This document shows, in pieces, positions 1-8,935 of a stretch of DNA of 41,876 nucleotides. The stretch spans positions 1 to 41,876 of the forward strand of contig CAIWCC010000225.1 in assembly GCA_903911085.1 (NCBI GenBank), given 5' to 3'. The notes under the pieces were generated by a model. That model ran no database searches and had not been told where the DNA came from. It saw only the letters and a program-made list of their open reading frames with translations. A program made the position numbers and the translations under genes. How positions within the stretch are numbered: position 1 is the stretch's first letter; every line of letters begins with the position of its first letter. The DNA comes from an uncultured Bacteroidales bacterium (GTDB taxonomy: Bacteria; Bacteroidota; Bacteroidia; Bacteroidales; Paludibacteraceae).

Positions 1-11
1 CTTTCTATTAA

Positions 12-125
12 TAGCATCGAAGAAGCGACATTATGGTAGTCAATGAATTAGAATTGCCAATAAGCCCCATCAGGCGACATTATTTTTATTATCTTTTTAT
101 AGGTCACCAATGAATTATAAATTGC
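12..125. repeat. two degenerate copies of an interspersed intergenic repeat
   Basis: Two units share ordered blocks. GCGACATTAT occurs at 25-34 and 74-83, CAATGAATTA at 41-50 and 108-117, and AATTGC follows each. Read on the minus strand, each unit has ATAATGTCGC followed by a small GC-flanked hairpin-like stretch. This resembles intergenic repeats I associate with environmental Bacteroidota genomes, where ATGTCGC precedes a short palindrome. The units lie just downstream of the last gene of the locus. I see no classical hairpin plus T-tract terminator here. The repeat identity rests on memory of the pattern, not on a search. Confidence 0.45.
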
Positions 126-131
126 TATTTT

Positions 132-1421
132 TTAACGCTTTATATTAAAGTGGTCCAACACGTATTCCCATTGTTTTGCATATTGTTCCGGAGTGGCAAA
201 ATGGCCCGTTTCTTTAGCAATAAAGAAAGATTTTTGAGTTGAAATGCTATTGAAAGCTGAATACATTGACGTTGGTGGGCAAGTTTCGTCGTTATAGCCA
301 AATGAATAAAAACCAGGAACGGAAATTAAACGAGCAAAATTTACTACATCATAATAGCGTGAAGTTTCAATTTTTTCGGGGCTGGTAAACTCTTTCTTGT
401 TAAATAGATGTGGCCACCCTCCTGCCCTACCTGATTGATACCCATTCAAGTCACAAAGTGCAGGATAAAAACATGATAATGCTTTTACGCGTTTGTCAAG
501 TGCTGCGGTAACGATAGATAATGCTCCGCCCTGACTACCGCCCATTACCATTAGGTTTTCTCCATCATATTGAGGCAACGAACAAATAAAATCATTGGCC
601 CGCAAACAGCCCAAATAAACGTGTTTGTAAAAATAATTATCGCGATTATCCATATTGAATGACGGATAATTATCCAATGCACCGTAACGAAGATTATCGT
701 AAACAATGGGAGCCAGATTGACAGGAATGCCATGAATGCCTATTTGAAAAGTAATAATTCCTTTTTCAGCCAATTTGATATCGCCGTTATATGGACGAAC
801 TCCTGCACCTGGCACTTGTAAAACAGCAGGATATTTCCCCTCAACTTTGGGCACACATAAAATTCCGTAAAGTCGCATACCTATTTTACAATTTTGCAGA
901 TTTACCTGGTATACATTGACCAGTTCGGTGCATTTTTCAGGTAATAGTTCCATTTTTACATCCATCGTAATTTTAGCATTTTCGGCAATTGCTTTCGTCC
1001 AAAATTCAGAAAAATCGGTAGGCATTGTGGTGGTTGGCTTAATTTGTTCAACATTAAAAGCCGCAGTTGCCAATCCTTCATATTTTTTAGTTTCTACTTC
1101 AGCTTTTACTTTACAGCGAAGGAATCCTGCCACTTTCATTGTGCCACCTTCAATTTCCGTTTCGCCTGCTTTAAGTACAATTTCATTTTTTATGATTGGT
1201 GGCATTTTCTCTGGTCCTATTTCATATTGAACTTTTACTCCACTCAAAACTTTGCCATCTTGTACCACCGAAATTTTAAACTTTACCTTTTCGTTGATTT
1301 GATACACCCAATCGGCATGATCTGTTGCCACAAGAACTTTCACGACTGGCTCGGCTGCATTTATTGTAATATAAACACAGCATAAAAAACTTAGAATAAA
1401 TAATCTTTGAAGTGACTTCAT
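132..1421 (-). CDS. acetyl xylan esterase family (CE7) carbohydrate deacetylase
   Basis: This is a secreted alpha/beta-hydrolase that probably removes O-acetyl groups from the glycan before or during depolymerisation. A signal peptide covers about residues 1-22 (hydrophobic core LFILSFLCCVYITINA). Residues 25-125 look like a beta-sandwich N-terminal domain, followed by the AXE1/CE7 catalytic domain. The triad is visible: Ser296 in GGSQGG, Asp378 in GYNDET and His407 in TGHF. At 429 residues it is longer than the bare CE7 enzymes of about 320, because of the extra N-terminal domain. It is the last gene of the long minus-strand run, 15 nt after the DUF4832-type gene. Family is confident; the acetylated substrate is inferred from context. 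Confidence 0.88.
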   Translation of the reverse strand: MKSLQRLFILSFLCCVYITINAAEPVVKVLVATDHADWVYQINEKVKFKISVVQDGKVLSGVKVQYEIGPEKMPPIIKNEIVLKAGETEIEGGTMKVAGFLRCKVKAEVETKKYEGLATAAFNVEQIKPTTTMPTDFSEFWTKAIAENAKITMDVKMELLPEKCTELVNVYQVNLQNCKIGMRLYGILCVPKVEGKYPAVLQVPGAGVRPYNGDIKLAEKGIITFQIGIHGIPVNLAPIVYDNLRYGALDNYPSFNMDNRDNYFYKHVYLGCLRANDFICSLPQYDGENLMVMGGSQGGALSIVTAALDKRVKALSCFYPALCDLNGYQSGRAGGWPHLFNKKEFTSPEKIETSRYYDVVNFARLISVPGFYSFGYNDETCPPTSMYSAFNSISTQKSFFIAKETGHFATPEQYAKQWEYVLDHFNIKR

Positions 1422-1436
1422 GATATTGAATTTTTA

Positions 1437-2828
1437 TTATTTTACAACTTTGATAGTTCCTAGTGAATATGCACCATTAAATTTCCGTTCATTAATATAT
1501 AACCGCATTGGCCACGAATAACCTGTTGGGTCTTTTACTATTAAATCAAGCCCATATACTCCTGAGGCAATATTTAGTGGCAAAACAAAGTAATCTTCAA
1601 CTGTTTGAGGTTTATCTATTTTTGACAAATAGCTGTATGTGGGCAACAAACTTTTCAAATCCAGAGTAGAAATGGATTCAAAAATAGTACTATTTGTTGG
1701 AATATCATACAATCTGAAAATAACATTCCAACTTTTATAGGTAGGTGCCACGCCAATATTTGACCAAACGGTTTTAAGTACATTCGTTTTTCCAATAACC
1801 AAACTATCAGCACAGTCGAACGACCGCAACACATAATGATAACCTGCTACTTTAGCACATTGATACATGGCGGTTTTAGCACTGATTGATAAAGTATTCC
1901 AATCGCCAATATTCCCATTAGAAATAGCCGAAGCATGATAATCGAGCACTTGGCCAGGACAATCGGTATTGGTTACGCCTGTGCCTCCATATCCTTCAAT
2001 AACTACAGGAGCAATTTTCCATCTATCAACGGTTACCGACCACGCCGCACCGTTTTTCAAACTATGAAAACCTGAATTTCCCCACGAATCGCGTCGCCAT
2101 CCAATCGGATATTTTAACCCAGTTATTCCCATGGCATAAGTCATTCCTTCAGTTCCGTCGGACATCATTAGTAGCTGCTTGTTGGGAAATGCCTTTACAT
2201 AAGCATCAATAATGCGTTTTTTTGACTCCAATGTTATGGGTTGAAGTGGCGAAGGAGGCGTTTCGAACCCAGACATGTGCCACTCGCCCCAGTTACCATA
2301 ACTTCGGATATCAATATAACCAATACGTGGGTCATTGTTGAATTTTCGTCCTAATGCTGCCAATAAGGAATCAATTCGTTCTAGAAAATAGGCATTGTTC
2401 CAGTCGGGAACAACACAGTTTTTATTCGTACTTGTCCACGCAGTTATTTTGGAATTGATATAGGCAGGATACGATCGGCCATTATCCTGAAAAACAGACA
2501 TTATTCCAAATCCAAGAATACCTGGACCATCAGCATCTGTTTTAGCCGCTTGTGCATCATTTTCGAGCTGTGAGAAATTATAAACTCCTTCTGCACCTTC
2601 AAGGTCCGTCCATTTAACACGGGAATATCTATCAATGGAAGGTGTTGGCACAATTTCTTGCCACAACCAATGGTAATAACCAGCTCCTGGATTTACAAAA
2701 AAGGTATCTAAAGGAATGAATGTTCTTTTTACTGATGTGGTAATTAATGGCTGAATAATTTGTGGGTCCTTACACATTATCAAAAAATGCAAAGCTAAAA
2801 CCGACAGCATAATCTTTATGATTCTCAT
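1437..2828 (-). CDS. DUF4832/DUF4874-type lipoprotein, probable glycan-active
   Basis: This is a secreted protein with a short hydrophobic leader ending in Cys19 (LIMCKDP), so probably a lipoprotein exposed at the surface or in the periplasm. The sequence matches my memory of the DUF4874 plus DUF4832 architecture. It opens with an aromatic NPGAGYYHW motif near residues 47-54 and has a TIM-barrel-like first half. GNWGEWH at residues 179-185 places Glu182 where clan GH-A enzymes keep a catalytic glutamate. The last 120 residues look like a beta-sandwich. The start codon directly abuts the GH31 stop codon (TAAATG), so the two are probably translationally coupled. No activity is established for this family that I can cite. 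A hydrolase role is inference. Confidence 0.6.
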   Translation of the reverse strand: MRIIKIMLSVLALHFLIMCKDPQIIQPLITTSVKRTFIPLDTFFVNPGAGYYHWLWQEIVPTPSIDRYSRVKWTDLEGAEGVYNFSQLENDAQAAKTDADGPGILGFGIMSVFQDNGRSYPAYINSKITAWTSTNKNCVVPDWNNAYFLERIDSLLAALGRKFNNDPRIGYIDIRSYGNWGEWHMSGFETPPSPLQPITLESKKRIIDAYVKAFPNKQLLMMSDGTEGMTYAMGITGLKYPIGWRRDSWGNSGFHSLKNGAAWSVTVDRWKIAPVVIEGYGGTGVTNTDCPGQVLDYHASAISNGNIGDWNTLSISAKTAMYQCAKVAGYHYVLRSFDCADSLVIGKTNVLKTVWSNIGVAPTYKSWNVIFRLYDIPTNSTIFESISTLDLKSLLPTYSYLSKIDKPQTVEDYFVLPLNIASGVYGLDLIVKDPTGYSWPMRLYINERKFNGAYSLGTIKVVK

Positions 2829-4436
2829 TTACTTTATCAGATTAAAATAAGGCAATCTATCCAAAGGCACCATAATCTGATAAGTTTTACCACCTTTATA
2901 GGTCTTTCCATCATCCGACAGCCATTTACCATTTGGTAAAACTACTGAACGTGTGTTTTTGTCTTTTTCAAGCATAGGTGCAATGATCAGATTTCTGCCC
3001 AACATATACTGGTCTGTTATATTTTCATATCCCTGATTTGGATAAAGCAGTTCTAATGAATTCATGATAGCTTCACCTGTTTTTGCAGAATTTTCGACTA
3101 ATTTTAAAATCTCAGGAGTGAATTTCATGCGTAAATCTACTACCTTTTTAACTGCACTAAAATGAACACTATCCAACACTCGCCAAGGTGCTGCCGAAAA
3201 TTGCATCATTGGCATCAACGCATGACATTGAGCAGAACGAACGATTAAATCTTGGTCTATTTTAGCATTATCAAGAAATGACACAAAATCACCTCCACCA
3301 ATTAAATCGGGACAAGAAAACGTGTAACCTGATAAATTTTCTATAATCATATTTGGAATTAGACATCGCAAATCTGCCCAATTGTGTTTTTTATCGCGTA
3401 AACGCTGAGCCAATGGTTGTCCACCCATTTTCCAACATGCACGATATTCGTTGAGTGGATATTTAAGACCAAATTCGGCAAAAAGGCGGGCATGTTCGTT
3501 AGGCGTAACATCTTTCATACTTACAGCATTTTCGTCAACCGGATAATACTTGAAATCACCTGCATCGAACTTAAAACCATCCACACCGCAATCTTTAACC
3601 AACCTATTTAGTTGATCATCAAACCATTTCACAGCAGCAGGATTAGTAAAATCAAGCACATGTGAAAAGCCATTCCACCAGTTAATAAGTGCCGGTTGCT
3701 TGGCGCACGCATAATCTCCTCCGGGCTGGTTACGTTGCATCAAAAAACCTTTATTCTTGCTTATTTCTTTGCAAATTTGATATTGATCGGGACTAACGAA
3801 AGGACAAATCCAGAGCATTACTTTGAAACCCATAGCATGCAACTTGTCAATCATTGCTTTTGGATTTGAAAAACGACCGGGATGAAAATTCCATACTCCG
3901 TATGCTTCCTGCCAGGTATCATCAATCATTAGAACACCTGGAGGAAAACCATTCGAAATAATATTTTGGGCATATTTCAAGATATCTACCTGATTCTGAT
4001 TATACATCAATTCAATCCAAGTATTGTATTGAGGTGCAGCAAATAATAATTTGTCTGGGGCTTTTCCAGATGCAGGAAAAAAATTGCTTGATACATATTC
4101 ACGAGCTTCCAAAAGAGATTTACCTGATTTACCTGATTCAATTTTTCCAACTATATTGCTGATAATAATCTTATTATCAAAAAGTACAAATTTGAATGGT
4201 TCTTCACTCCAAACATATTGACCTTTGTTGGTGAGTAACAAAGGCTGAACCTGATTGCCAAAATTATCGCCGTATAACTCGTATGTTTTACCAAAAACAA
4301 CAGGCATATTGCAACCTTCGTTTACAATTCCAGACCAAACCTTCTCCCCTTTTTCGAGTGGAATTTCTATCGTTTTATTTTGTCCACACACCGCTATTGC
4401 TAATAACAGATATGCATTTAAAATCAATTTTCTCAT
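2829..4436 (-). CDS. glycoside hydrolase family 31 (alpha-galactosidase/alpha-glucosidase type)
   Basis: This is a retaining alpha-glycosidase with a (beta/alpha)8 barrel and an N-terminal beta domain. The leader is hydrophobic and ends AIAVCGQ, so it could be cut by signal peptidase I or lipidated at Cys17. APQYNTWIEL (about 134-143) and MIDDTWQ (170-176) start the barrel. The nucleophile is Asp291 in GFKFDAGD and the likely acid/base is Asp383 in IGGGDF. At 535 residues it is short for GH31, with a reduced C-terminal part. The PQYNTWIEL and ICPFVSPD stretches recall the MYORG-like branch, which includes alpha-galactosidases. That would fit the GH27 gene in the same locus, but the specificity is inferred. 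Confidence 0.85.
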   Translation of the reverse strand: MRKLILNAYLLLAIAVCGQNKTIEIPLEKGEKVWSGIVNEGCNMPVVFGKTYELYGDNFGNQVQPLLLTNKGQYVWSEEPFKFVLFDNKIIISNIVGKIESGKSGKSLLEAREYVSSNFFPASGKAPDKLLFAAPQYNTWIELMYNQNQVDILKYAQNIISNGFPPGVLMIDDTWQEAYGVWNFHPGRFSNPKAMIDKLHAMGFKVMLWICPFVSPDQYQICKEISKNKGFLMQRNQPGGDYACAKQPALINWWNGFSHVLDFTNPAAVKWFDDQLNRLVKDCGVDGFKFDAGDFKYYPVDENAVSMKDVTPNEHARLFAEFGLKYPLNEYRACWKMGGQPLAQRLRDKKHNWADLRCLIPNMIIENLSGYTFSCPDLIGGGDFVSFLDNAKIDQDLIVRSAQCHALMPMMQFSAAPWRVLDSVHFSAVKKVVDLRMKFTPEILKLVENSAKTGEAIMNSLELLYPNQGYENITDQYMLGRNLIIAPMLEKDKNTRSVVLPNGKWLSDDGKTYKGGKTYQIMVPLDRLPYFNLIK

Positions 4437-4507
4437 CTTCTTAACAATTAAATCACAATACGTATTATATTAACTAACAAACCTTATCTAATTTGATTTT
4501 CTTAAAT

Positions 4508-5884
4508 TCATTGTTTAAAAGGTGGTGCCAATTCCTGGCGTGGAGTTCCTCCTCCTCCAATCGAATTTACCGAATTATTATTTACAATATTCAAAGTTTT
4601 GTAAATTTTTACAATATCACGTCCCCAAGGTGAAGAAGTTGACTGACTCATACTTACAACAAAATCATATCCCCAACTTTTTTTGAATTCATCTCTAAAT
4701 CGGCCATTTGGACCCCATTCTGTTTCAATAGCGAATACATCCCAACCAGTATCGTCAACTACATAACCACCATAATCTTGTAAAGCTTGTGCTAACATTT
4801 TAGCGGGCTGAGTTTCTAATCCCAACGATTCGATGGTTACAGTAGCCGGTATTGCCATTAACGCACCCATACGGCATTCAGGAACAGGAGCTGTTGTACG
4901 ATTTACGCCATAACTTGTAGGAGCAGCAGCATCAGCTGCTAATGCCGGCCATCTGAATCCATTATTTACACCATCATAGTAAAGATTTTTTTTACCACAA
5001 AGATTCATTTTAATAGCATGGCGAATAGGCCCTGATGTACGTAAAAGCTCGTGATTACGAATTGAACCTCCCAAAACTGAAAGTCTTGAACCTCCATGCG
5101 ATCCATAATAACCTTGTCCATACAAATCCTGATTATCCGCATACACATAACCAGTTGTGGCATCACTACCGTTGGAACAATGAGCAAAGGGTTGCGATTG
5201 CCAAATCGTTTTTTTATCTTTGAGTAATACTGCTATACCAGCATTTGGTTTTCCTCCATCCCAGGTAGTAGGACTCACAACAAAGCTTTGCGGAATTGGC
5301 ATGTTTGCCTGCAAATTAAGCGGTTGGTCGGGAGTACATCTATCACCAGTCCCCCAACGAACGCTGCACCAGTATATTTTCATAGTTGGTTCATCGGGTG
5401 TCATTATTATATAATCCTCATCCAACGTAAGCATACCACTAGTTGGCATTTCCAGTTTGGCTGGCACATATTGTGCATTACTTCCTATAGGCATATTCCA
5501 GATAGAGTTTTGAGCAAAAGGCCATAAATATGGGTCGCGTGAGTCTGTTTTATATTGATTTTTAATCAATATATTTTTTTGTCCTTTTACACCTGTACCA
5601 TCCATGGCAGCAGCACGAACTGTTACCAAACCATCGCCACTGGCAGTGAGTAAACCATCTGTATTGATAGTGGCAGCTCCTTGTGTGTTATTCACCGTCC
5701 AAAGTACAGTTTGTATGGCTGCATCCGCTGGTTCAACCTGAGCTGCCATTTGAAGTGTACCTCCTTTTGTTACAATAGAATCGGAAGTACTCTTTATTGA
5801 TATAGCAGTAACTAATTTTGCTTCGGTTACACACGCAACCAAACCAATAAGCATCAACGATAGTACTGAAAGTTGAAATCGCAT
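4508..5884 (-). CDS. lipoprotein with Ig-like domain plus unrecognised secreted domain (paralogue of 7690-8802)
   Basis: I do not recognise the main domain. A lipoprotein leader ends LVAC at Cys18. Residues 24-107 look like a bacterial Ig-like (BIG2) domain (AISIKS, VTKGGTLQ, DGLLTASGDGLVTV). Residues 117-458 match the 370-residue protein at 7690-8802 throughout. Shared blocks include DPYLWPFAQNSIWNMPIG, VVSPTTWDG, HGGSRLS around His263, RNHEL with His278, GPIRHA with His289, ECRMGALMAIPA, YVVDDTGWDVFAIETEW, and a glycine-rich tail ending near APPFK. The invariant histidines and acids suggest an enzyme or metal-binding site. The gene sits between a GH3 and a GH31, so a role on the same glycan is likely. 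The activity is unknown. Confidence 0.72.
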   Translation of the reverse strand: MRFQLSVLSLMLIGLVACVTEAKLVTAISIKSTSDSIVTKGGTLQMAAQVEPADAAIQTVLWTVNNTQGAATINTDGLLTASGDGLVTVRAAAMDGTGVKGQKNILIKNQYKTDSRDPYLWPFAQNSIWNMPIGSNAQYVPAKLEMPTSGMLTLDEDYIIMTPDEPTMKIYWCSVRWGTGDRCTPDQPLNLQANMPIPQSFVVSPTTWDGGKPNAGIAVLLKDKKTIWQSQPFAHCSNGSDATTGYVYADNQDLYGQGYYGSHGGSRLSVLGGSIRNHELLRTSGPIRHAIKMNLCGKKNLYYDGVNNGFRWPALAADAAAPTSYGVNRTTAPVPECRMGALMAIPATVTIESLGLETQPAKMLAQALQDYGGYVVDDTGWDVFAIETEWGPNGRFRDEFKKSWGYDFVVSMSQSTSSPWGRDIVKIYKTLNIVNNNSVNSIGGGGTPRQELAPPFKQ

Positions 5885-5891
5885 AATAAGT

Positions 5892-7670
5892 TTATTTAAT
5901 GATGTTTTTTATTCTAGTTTTAATGTCAAATACATCGTCGAGATTCAAATTTACTGGTGAAGTTCCAGTCATTGTTAACTCACCCGAAAGTGATTTTGCT
6001 ACAGATTTAATGGTGGAGTCGTCGCACGAATAAGCATTAATAATGGTACTTACGCGTTCAAAATACTCGTTGGCATGATATGGTGATCCTAGCGAAATGA
6101 CTATCACTTTTTCCTTATTAGTTGAATTAATACACCAAACTGTTTGCGCCTGATTGTCCCAAAACTGTAGCGGACCTGGAGGAAAATGGAAGTAACGGTT
6201 GGCTACAAATATGACTTTATCGTATTTATTTGTCAACTCGTCCGACCAAAATCCACTTTCGTATAAAATATCCCTTTGAAAATCAACATTAAATCCCTTT
6301 GAAATAAGCTCTTGTTGCAATTTGATAATTTGTTGAGTTGGATAATCGCCTCGTTTTGAAGGTGCAACCAAACTAACCATGAGTATTTTCTCTTTCTTAT
6401 TAGGTTTTAATGGTAGTAGTTTTTTCACATCACGTACTAATGTGATGGATTTATCGGCCACTTCCTGTGCTACTTTATCGTATTTCGAAATTTCATCAAC
6501 TGAGATTGATTTTATCAATTCACGGTCTTTTTTCAATAATCCAAATCGTTCTTTCATTGCCCACACGCGCTTTACTGCATCGTTTAGACGGCTCATGGGT
6601 ATTTCACCCCGTTTGATTCGCACTTCCACCGAATCCATAAATTCGTACGAAGGCCACAACATCATATCTACACCCGCTTCGAAACTTTTTATTTCACTTT
6701 CCAGGTTTGATGTGTAATATCCTCGGAAACCAGCCATTACAAGTGCATCGGAAACAATTACACCTTTAAATCCTAGTTTTCCTTTTAATAAAACCGTTAG
6801 TAAATCTTTCGATAAAGTTGCAGGAGGATAAAATCCGTTGATTTTTGTTTTCTGATACGCAGGTAATGAAATATGTCCAGGCATTATGCATGCAACTCCA
6901 TTCTGAATCAACTCACTATATACTTTACCATAAGTTTTATCCCAATCGGCTTTCGACAGTGAATTACAACTTGTAAGCAAATGCTGATCGCGGTAATCCA
7001 CTCCATCACCCGGAAAATGTTTGATTGTAGCAGCAACTCCATTACTCTGAAGTCCATTAATTTGCTGTTTCAACAAACGTATGGCCTTATCGGGATTATC
7101 GGAAATTGAACGTGTATTTACAATCGGATTAAATGGGTTTAAATTTAAATCGCAAACAGGATGCAACACCCAGTTTACACCTACCGAACGAGCCTCCATA
7201 GCTACGCCTTCGCCATATTGATAAGCCAATTGTTCGTTATTTGTTGCGCCAATTGACATTTCACGCGGAAAGGCAGTCATGCCGGGCAATCCAAGTCCTG
7301 TTTCATAATCTTCCTGCATTATCAGTGGAAGTCGGCTTGCAAGTTGGTATTCCACAACAGCTTTACGTAAATATTCGGTTTTAGCTTCGCTTTTTACACC
7401 ATCAAAAAGCTTATAGCCCATAAAAAATGCACCCACAGGATAATTTTTGAAAAATCCGTCGAGTGTTCCACCGCCAAGCATCAATTCAGTTTTTCGGTCG
7501 GGAAGCATCACCATAGTTTGTCCAATTTTTTCACGAATTGATAAGCTTTTCCAAGTTGTATCTTTGGGTGTAAATTGCCTTCCAGATACTTCTGCTGTTT
7601 TAAATGCAACCAAAGTATTCAGAAAAATAACACTTACAAATATTATAAAAGCTAATCGTTTCATTTTCAA
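5892..7670 (-). CDS. glycoside hydrolase family 3, NagZ-type (beta-N-acetylhexosaminidase-like)
   Basis: This is a secreted GH3 with a signal peptide in residues 1-22. The TIM barrel runs from about 40 to 385 and a C-terminal alpha/beta sandwich follows to 592. The nucleophile is Asp308 in GVIVSDALVM. The sequence KHFPGDGVDYRDQH (217-230) matches the NagZ-type loop, whose usual form is KHFPGHGxxxxDSH. The acid/base Asp-His dyad would be Asp228 and His230. The residue after PG is Asp instead of the usual His. This loop marks the beta-N-acetylglucosaminidase/phosphorylase branch of GH3, so a beta-HexNAc or related substrate is likelier than plain beta-glucose. It is flanked on both sides by the two members of an unrecognised secreted family, 7 and 19 nt away, in one transcription unit. 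Confidence 0.83.
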   Translation of the reverse strand: MKMKRLAFIIFVSVIFLNTLVAFKTAEVSGRQFTPKDTTWKSLSIREKIGQTMVMLPDRKTELMLGGGTLDGFFKNYPVGAFFMGYKLFDGVKSEAKTEYLRKAVVEYQLASRLPLIMQEDYETGLGLPGMTAFPREMSIGATNNEQLAYQYGEGVAMEARSVGVNWVLHPVCDLNLNPFNPIVNTRSISDNPDKAIRLLKQQINGLQSNGVAATIKHFPGDGVDYRDQHLLTSCNSLSKADWDKTYGKVYSELIQNGVACIMPGHISLPAYQKTKINGFYPPATLSKDLLTVLLKGKLGFKGVIVSDALVMAGFRGYYTSNLESEIKSFEAGVDMMLWPSYEFMDSVEVRIKRGEIPMSRLNDAVKRVWAMKERFGLLKKDRELIKSISVDEISKYDKVAQEVADKSITLVRDVKKLLPLKPNKKEKILMVSLVAPSKRGDYPTQQIIKLQQELISKGFNVDFQRDILYESGFWSDELTNKYDKVIFVANRYFHFPPGPLQFWDNQAQTVWCINSTNKEKVIVISLGSPYHANEYFERVSTIINAYSCDDSTIKSVAKSLSGELTMTGTSPVNLNLDDVFDIKTRIKNIIK

Positions 7671-7689
7671 ATTGTATTTTCAAAAATTA

Positions 7690-8802
7690 TTATTTAAACG
7701 AAGGAGCCAAAGGTGCACGCCGTTTTCCACCACCACCAACATTATCTGCCGAGTTATTATCCACTATATGCAAAGCGCTATAAATCTTTTGAATATCTCT
7801 TGACCAAGGAGTAGATTCTTTATATACAATAAAATCAAAACCCCAATTCTTTTTAAATTCTTCGGTAAATCTGCCGGTTGGCGACCATTCCGTTTCTATT
7901 GCAAAAACATCCCAACCAGTATCGTCCACCACATAAGCCCCAAAATCCTGAAGAGCTTGAGCCAAAATCAGTCCGGGAACAGTTTCAAATTCCATTTTAT
8001 TGAGCTTAACTTTTGCCGGTATTGCCATTAAAGCTCCCATGCGACATTCTTTTGCAGCGGGTGATTTACGAAGTGTGCCATATTTTTTTCCAGCATAATT
8101 ATCGGACGAGATTGCAGGCCAACGAAAACCTTTGGTTTCAGTATCGTAATACATATTTTTTGCACCACAAATATTTATTTTCAAAGCGTGTCGTATCGGT
8201 CCTGAAGTGGGAGTCAGTTCATGATTTCGCAAAGTTCCACCAATTGCCGAAAGTTTTGAACCGCCATGAGCACCATACATACCATCGCCATATATGTCGT
8301 TTTCGTATTTAAACATTTTCAACACGGTTGCATATCCATTTTCAGGACAATAGGAATAAGGTTGACCCTGTACAATGGTCTTTTTATCGGGCATTAAAAT
8401 GGCAATTCCTGAATTTGGCACTATTCCGTCCCATGTTTTGGGGCTAACCACAAAAGTGACAGGAATAGGGTATTTACCAATCAATTTCCCAGTTTTCGTA
8501 CAACGATCTTTTGTTCTGTCCCATTGAGCATTATTCTGATACACTTCCAACAATGGAGCATCAGGTGTCATCACAATTAAATCTTCATCTACAGTAATGA
8601 TTCCTTCTACAGGCTTTTCCAATTTAGCATCTACATATTTTGCGTTATTTCCAATGGGCGTATTCCATATTGAATTTACTGAAAAAGGCCAGAGCAAAGG
8701 ATCTCTTGTTTCTGAAACCACTTGAGTTTGTGCAAACACAACTGTTACATTTGTAAAATAAGTAGAAATAACAAACAATATCAAGAGTAAGGCTTTTCGC
8801 AT
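7690..8802 (-). CDS. unrecognised secreted protein (paralogue of the C-terminal domain at 4508-5884)
   Basis: This protein has a signal peptide (cut near VVFAQ, residues 20-25) and no lipobox, so it is probably periplasmic or released. It is essentially the bare version of the domain in the 458-residue lipoprotein, without the Ig-like part. Conserved blocks are DPLLWPFSVNSIWNTPIG (34-51), VVSPKTWDG (118-126), YGAHGGSKLSAIGGTLRNHEL (176-196, His179 and His194), GPIRHALK (201-208, His205), ECRMGALMAIPA (252-263) and VVDDTGWDVFAIETEW (291-306). It ends in a VGGGGKRRAPLAPSF tail. I cannot assign a fold or reaction. Its place in a lyase and glycosidase locus makes a carbohydrate-active role likely. 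Confidence is for a real gene, not for function. Confidence 0.72.
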   Translation of the reverse strand: MRKALLLILFVISTYFTNVTVVFAQTQVVSETRDPLLWPFSVNSIWNTPIGNNAKYVDAKLEKPVEGIITVDEDLIVMTPDAPLLEVYQNNAQWDRTKDRCTKTGKLIGKYPIPVTFVVSPKTWDGIVPNSGIAILMPDKKTIVQGQPYSYCPENGYATVLKMFKYENDIYGDGMYGAHGGSKLSAIGGTLRNHELTPTSGPIRHALKINICGAKNMYYDTETKGFRWPAISSDNYAGKKYGTLRKSPAAKECRMGALMAIPAKVKLNKMEFETVPGLILAQALQDFGAYVVDDTGWDVFAIETEWSPTGRFTEEFKKNWGFDFIVYKESTPWSRDIQKIYSALHIVDNNSADNVGGGGKRRAPLAPSFK

Positions 8803-8864
8803 TAAGAAATGAAGTTAAAATACAGTGGTTAAATATTGATTGAAAAAGCGAAATTGAATTTTTA

Positions 8865-8926
8865 CTCGCAAAGTCACTAATTTAGCTAAGTAAGTATTTG
8901 AACTTAAACACAAGCAACTTTGCGAG
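8865..8926. repeat. 10-bp inverted repeat with a 42-nt loop
   Basis: CTCGCAAAGT (8865-8874) and ACTTTGCGAG (8917-8926) are perfect reverse complements in the 133-nt gap between the beta-helix gene and the next gene. On the minus strand the second arm is followed by TAAAAATTC, a weak U-tract. It could be a partial terminator or an RNA processing site separating the two genes. The long loop makes it a poor classical terminator. TTTGCGAG-type stretches also occur in common Bacteroidota intergenic repeats. Confidence 0.4.
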
Positions 8927-8935
8927 AAATGATGG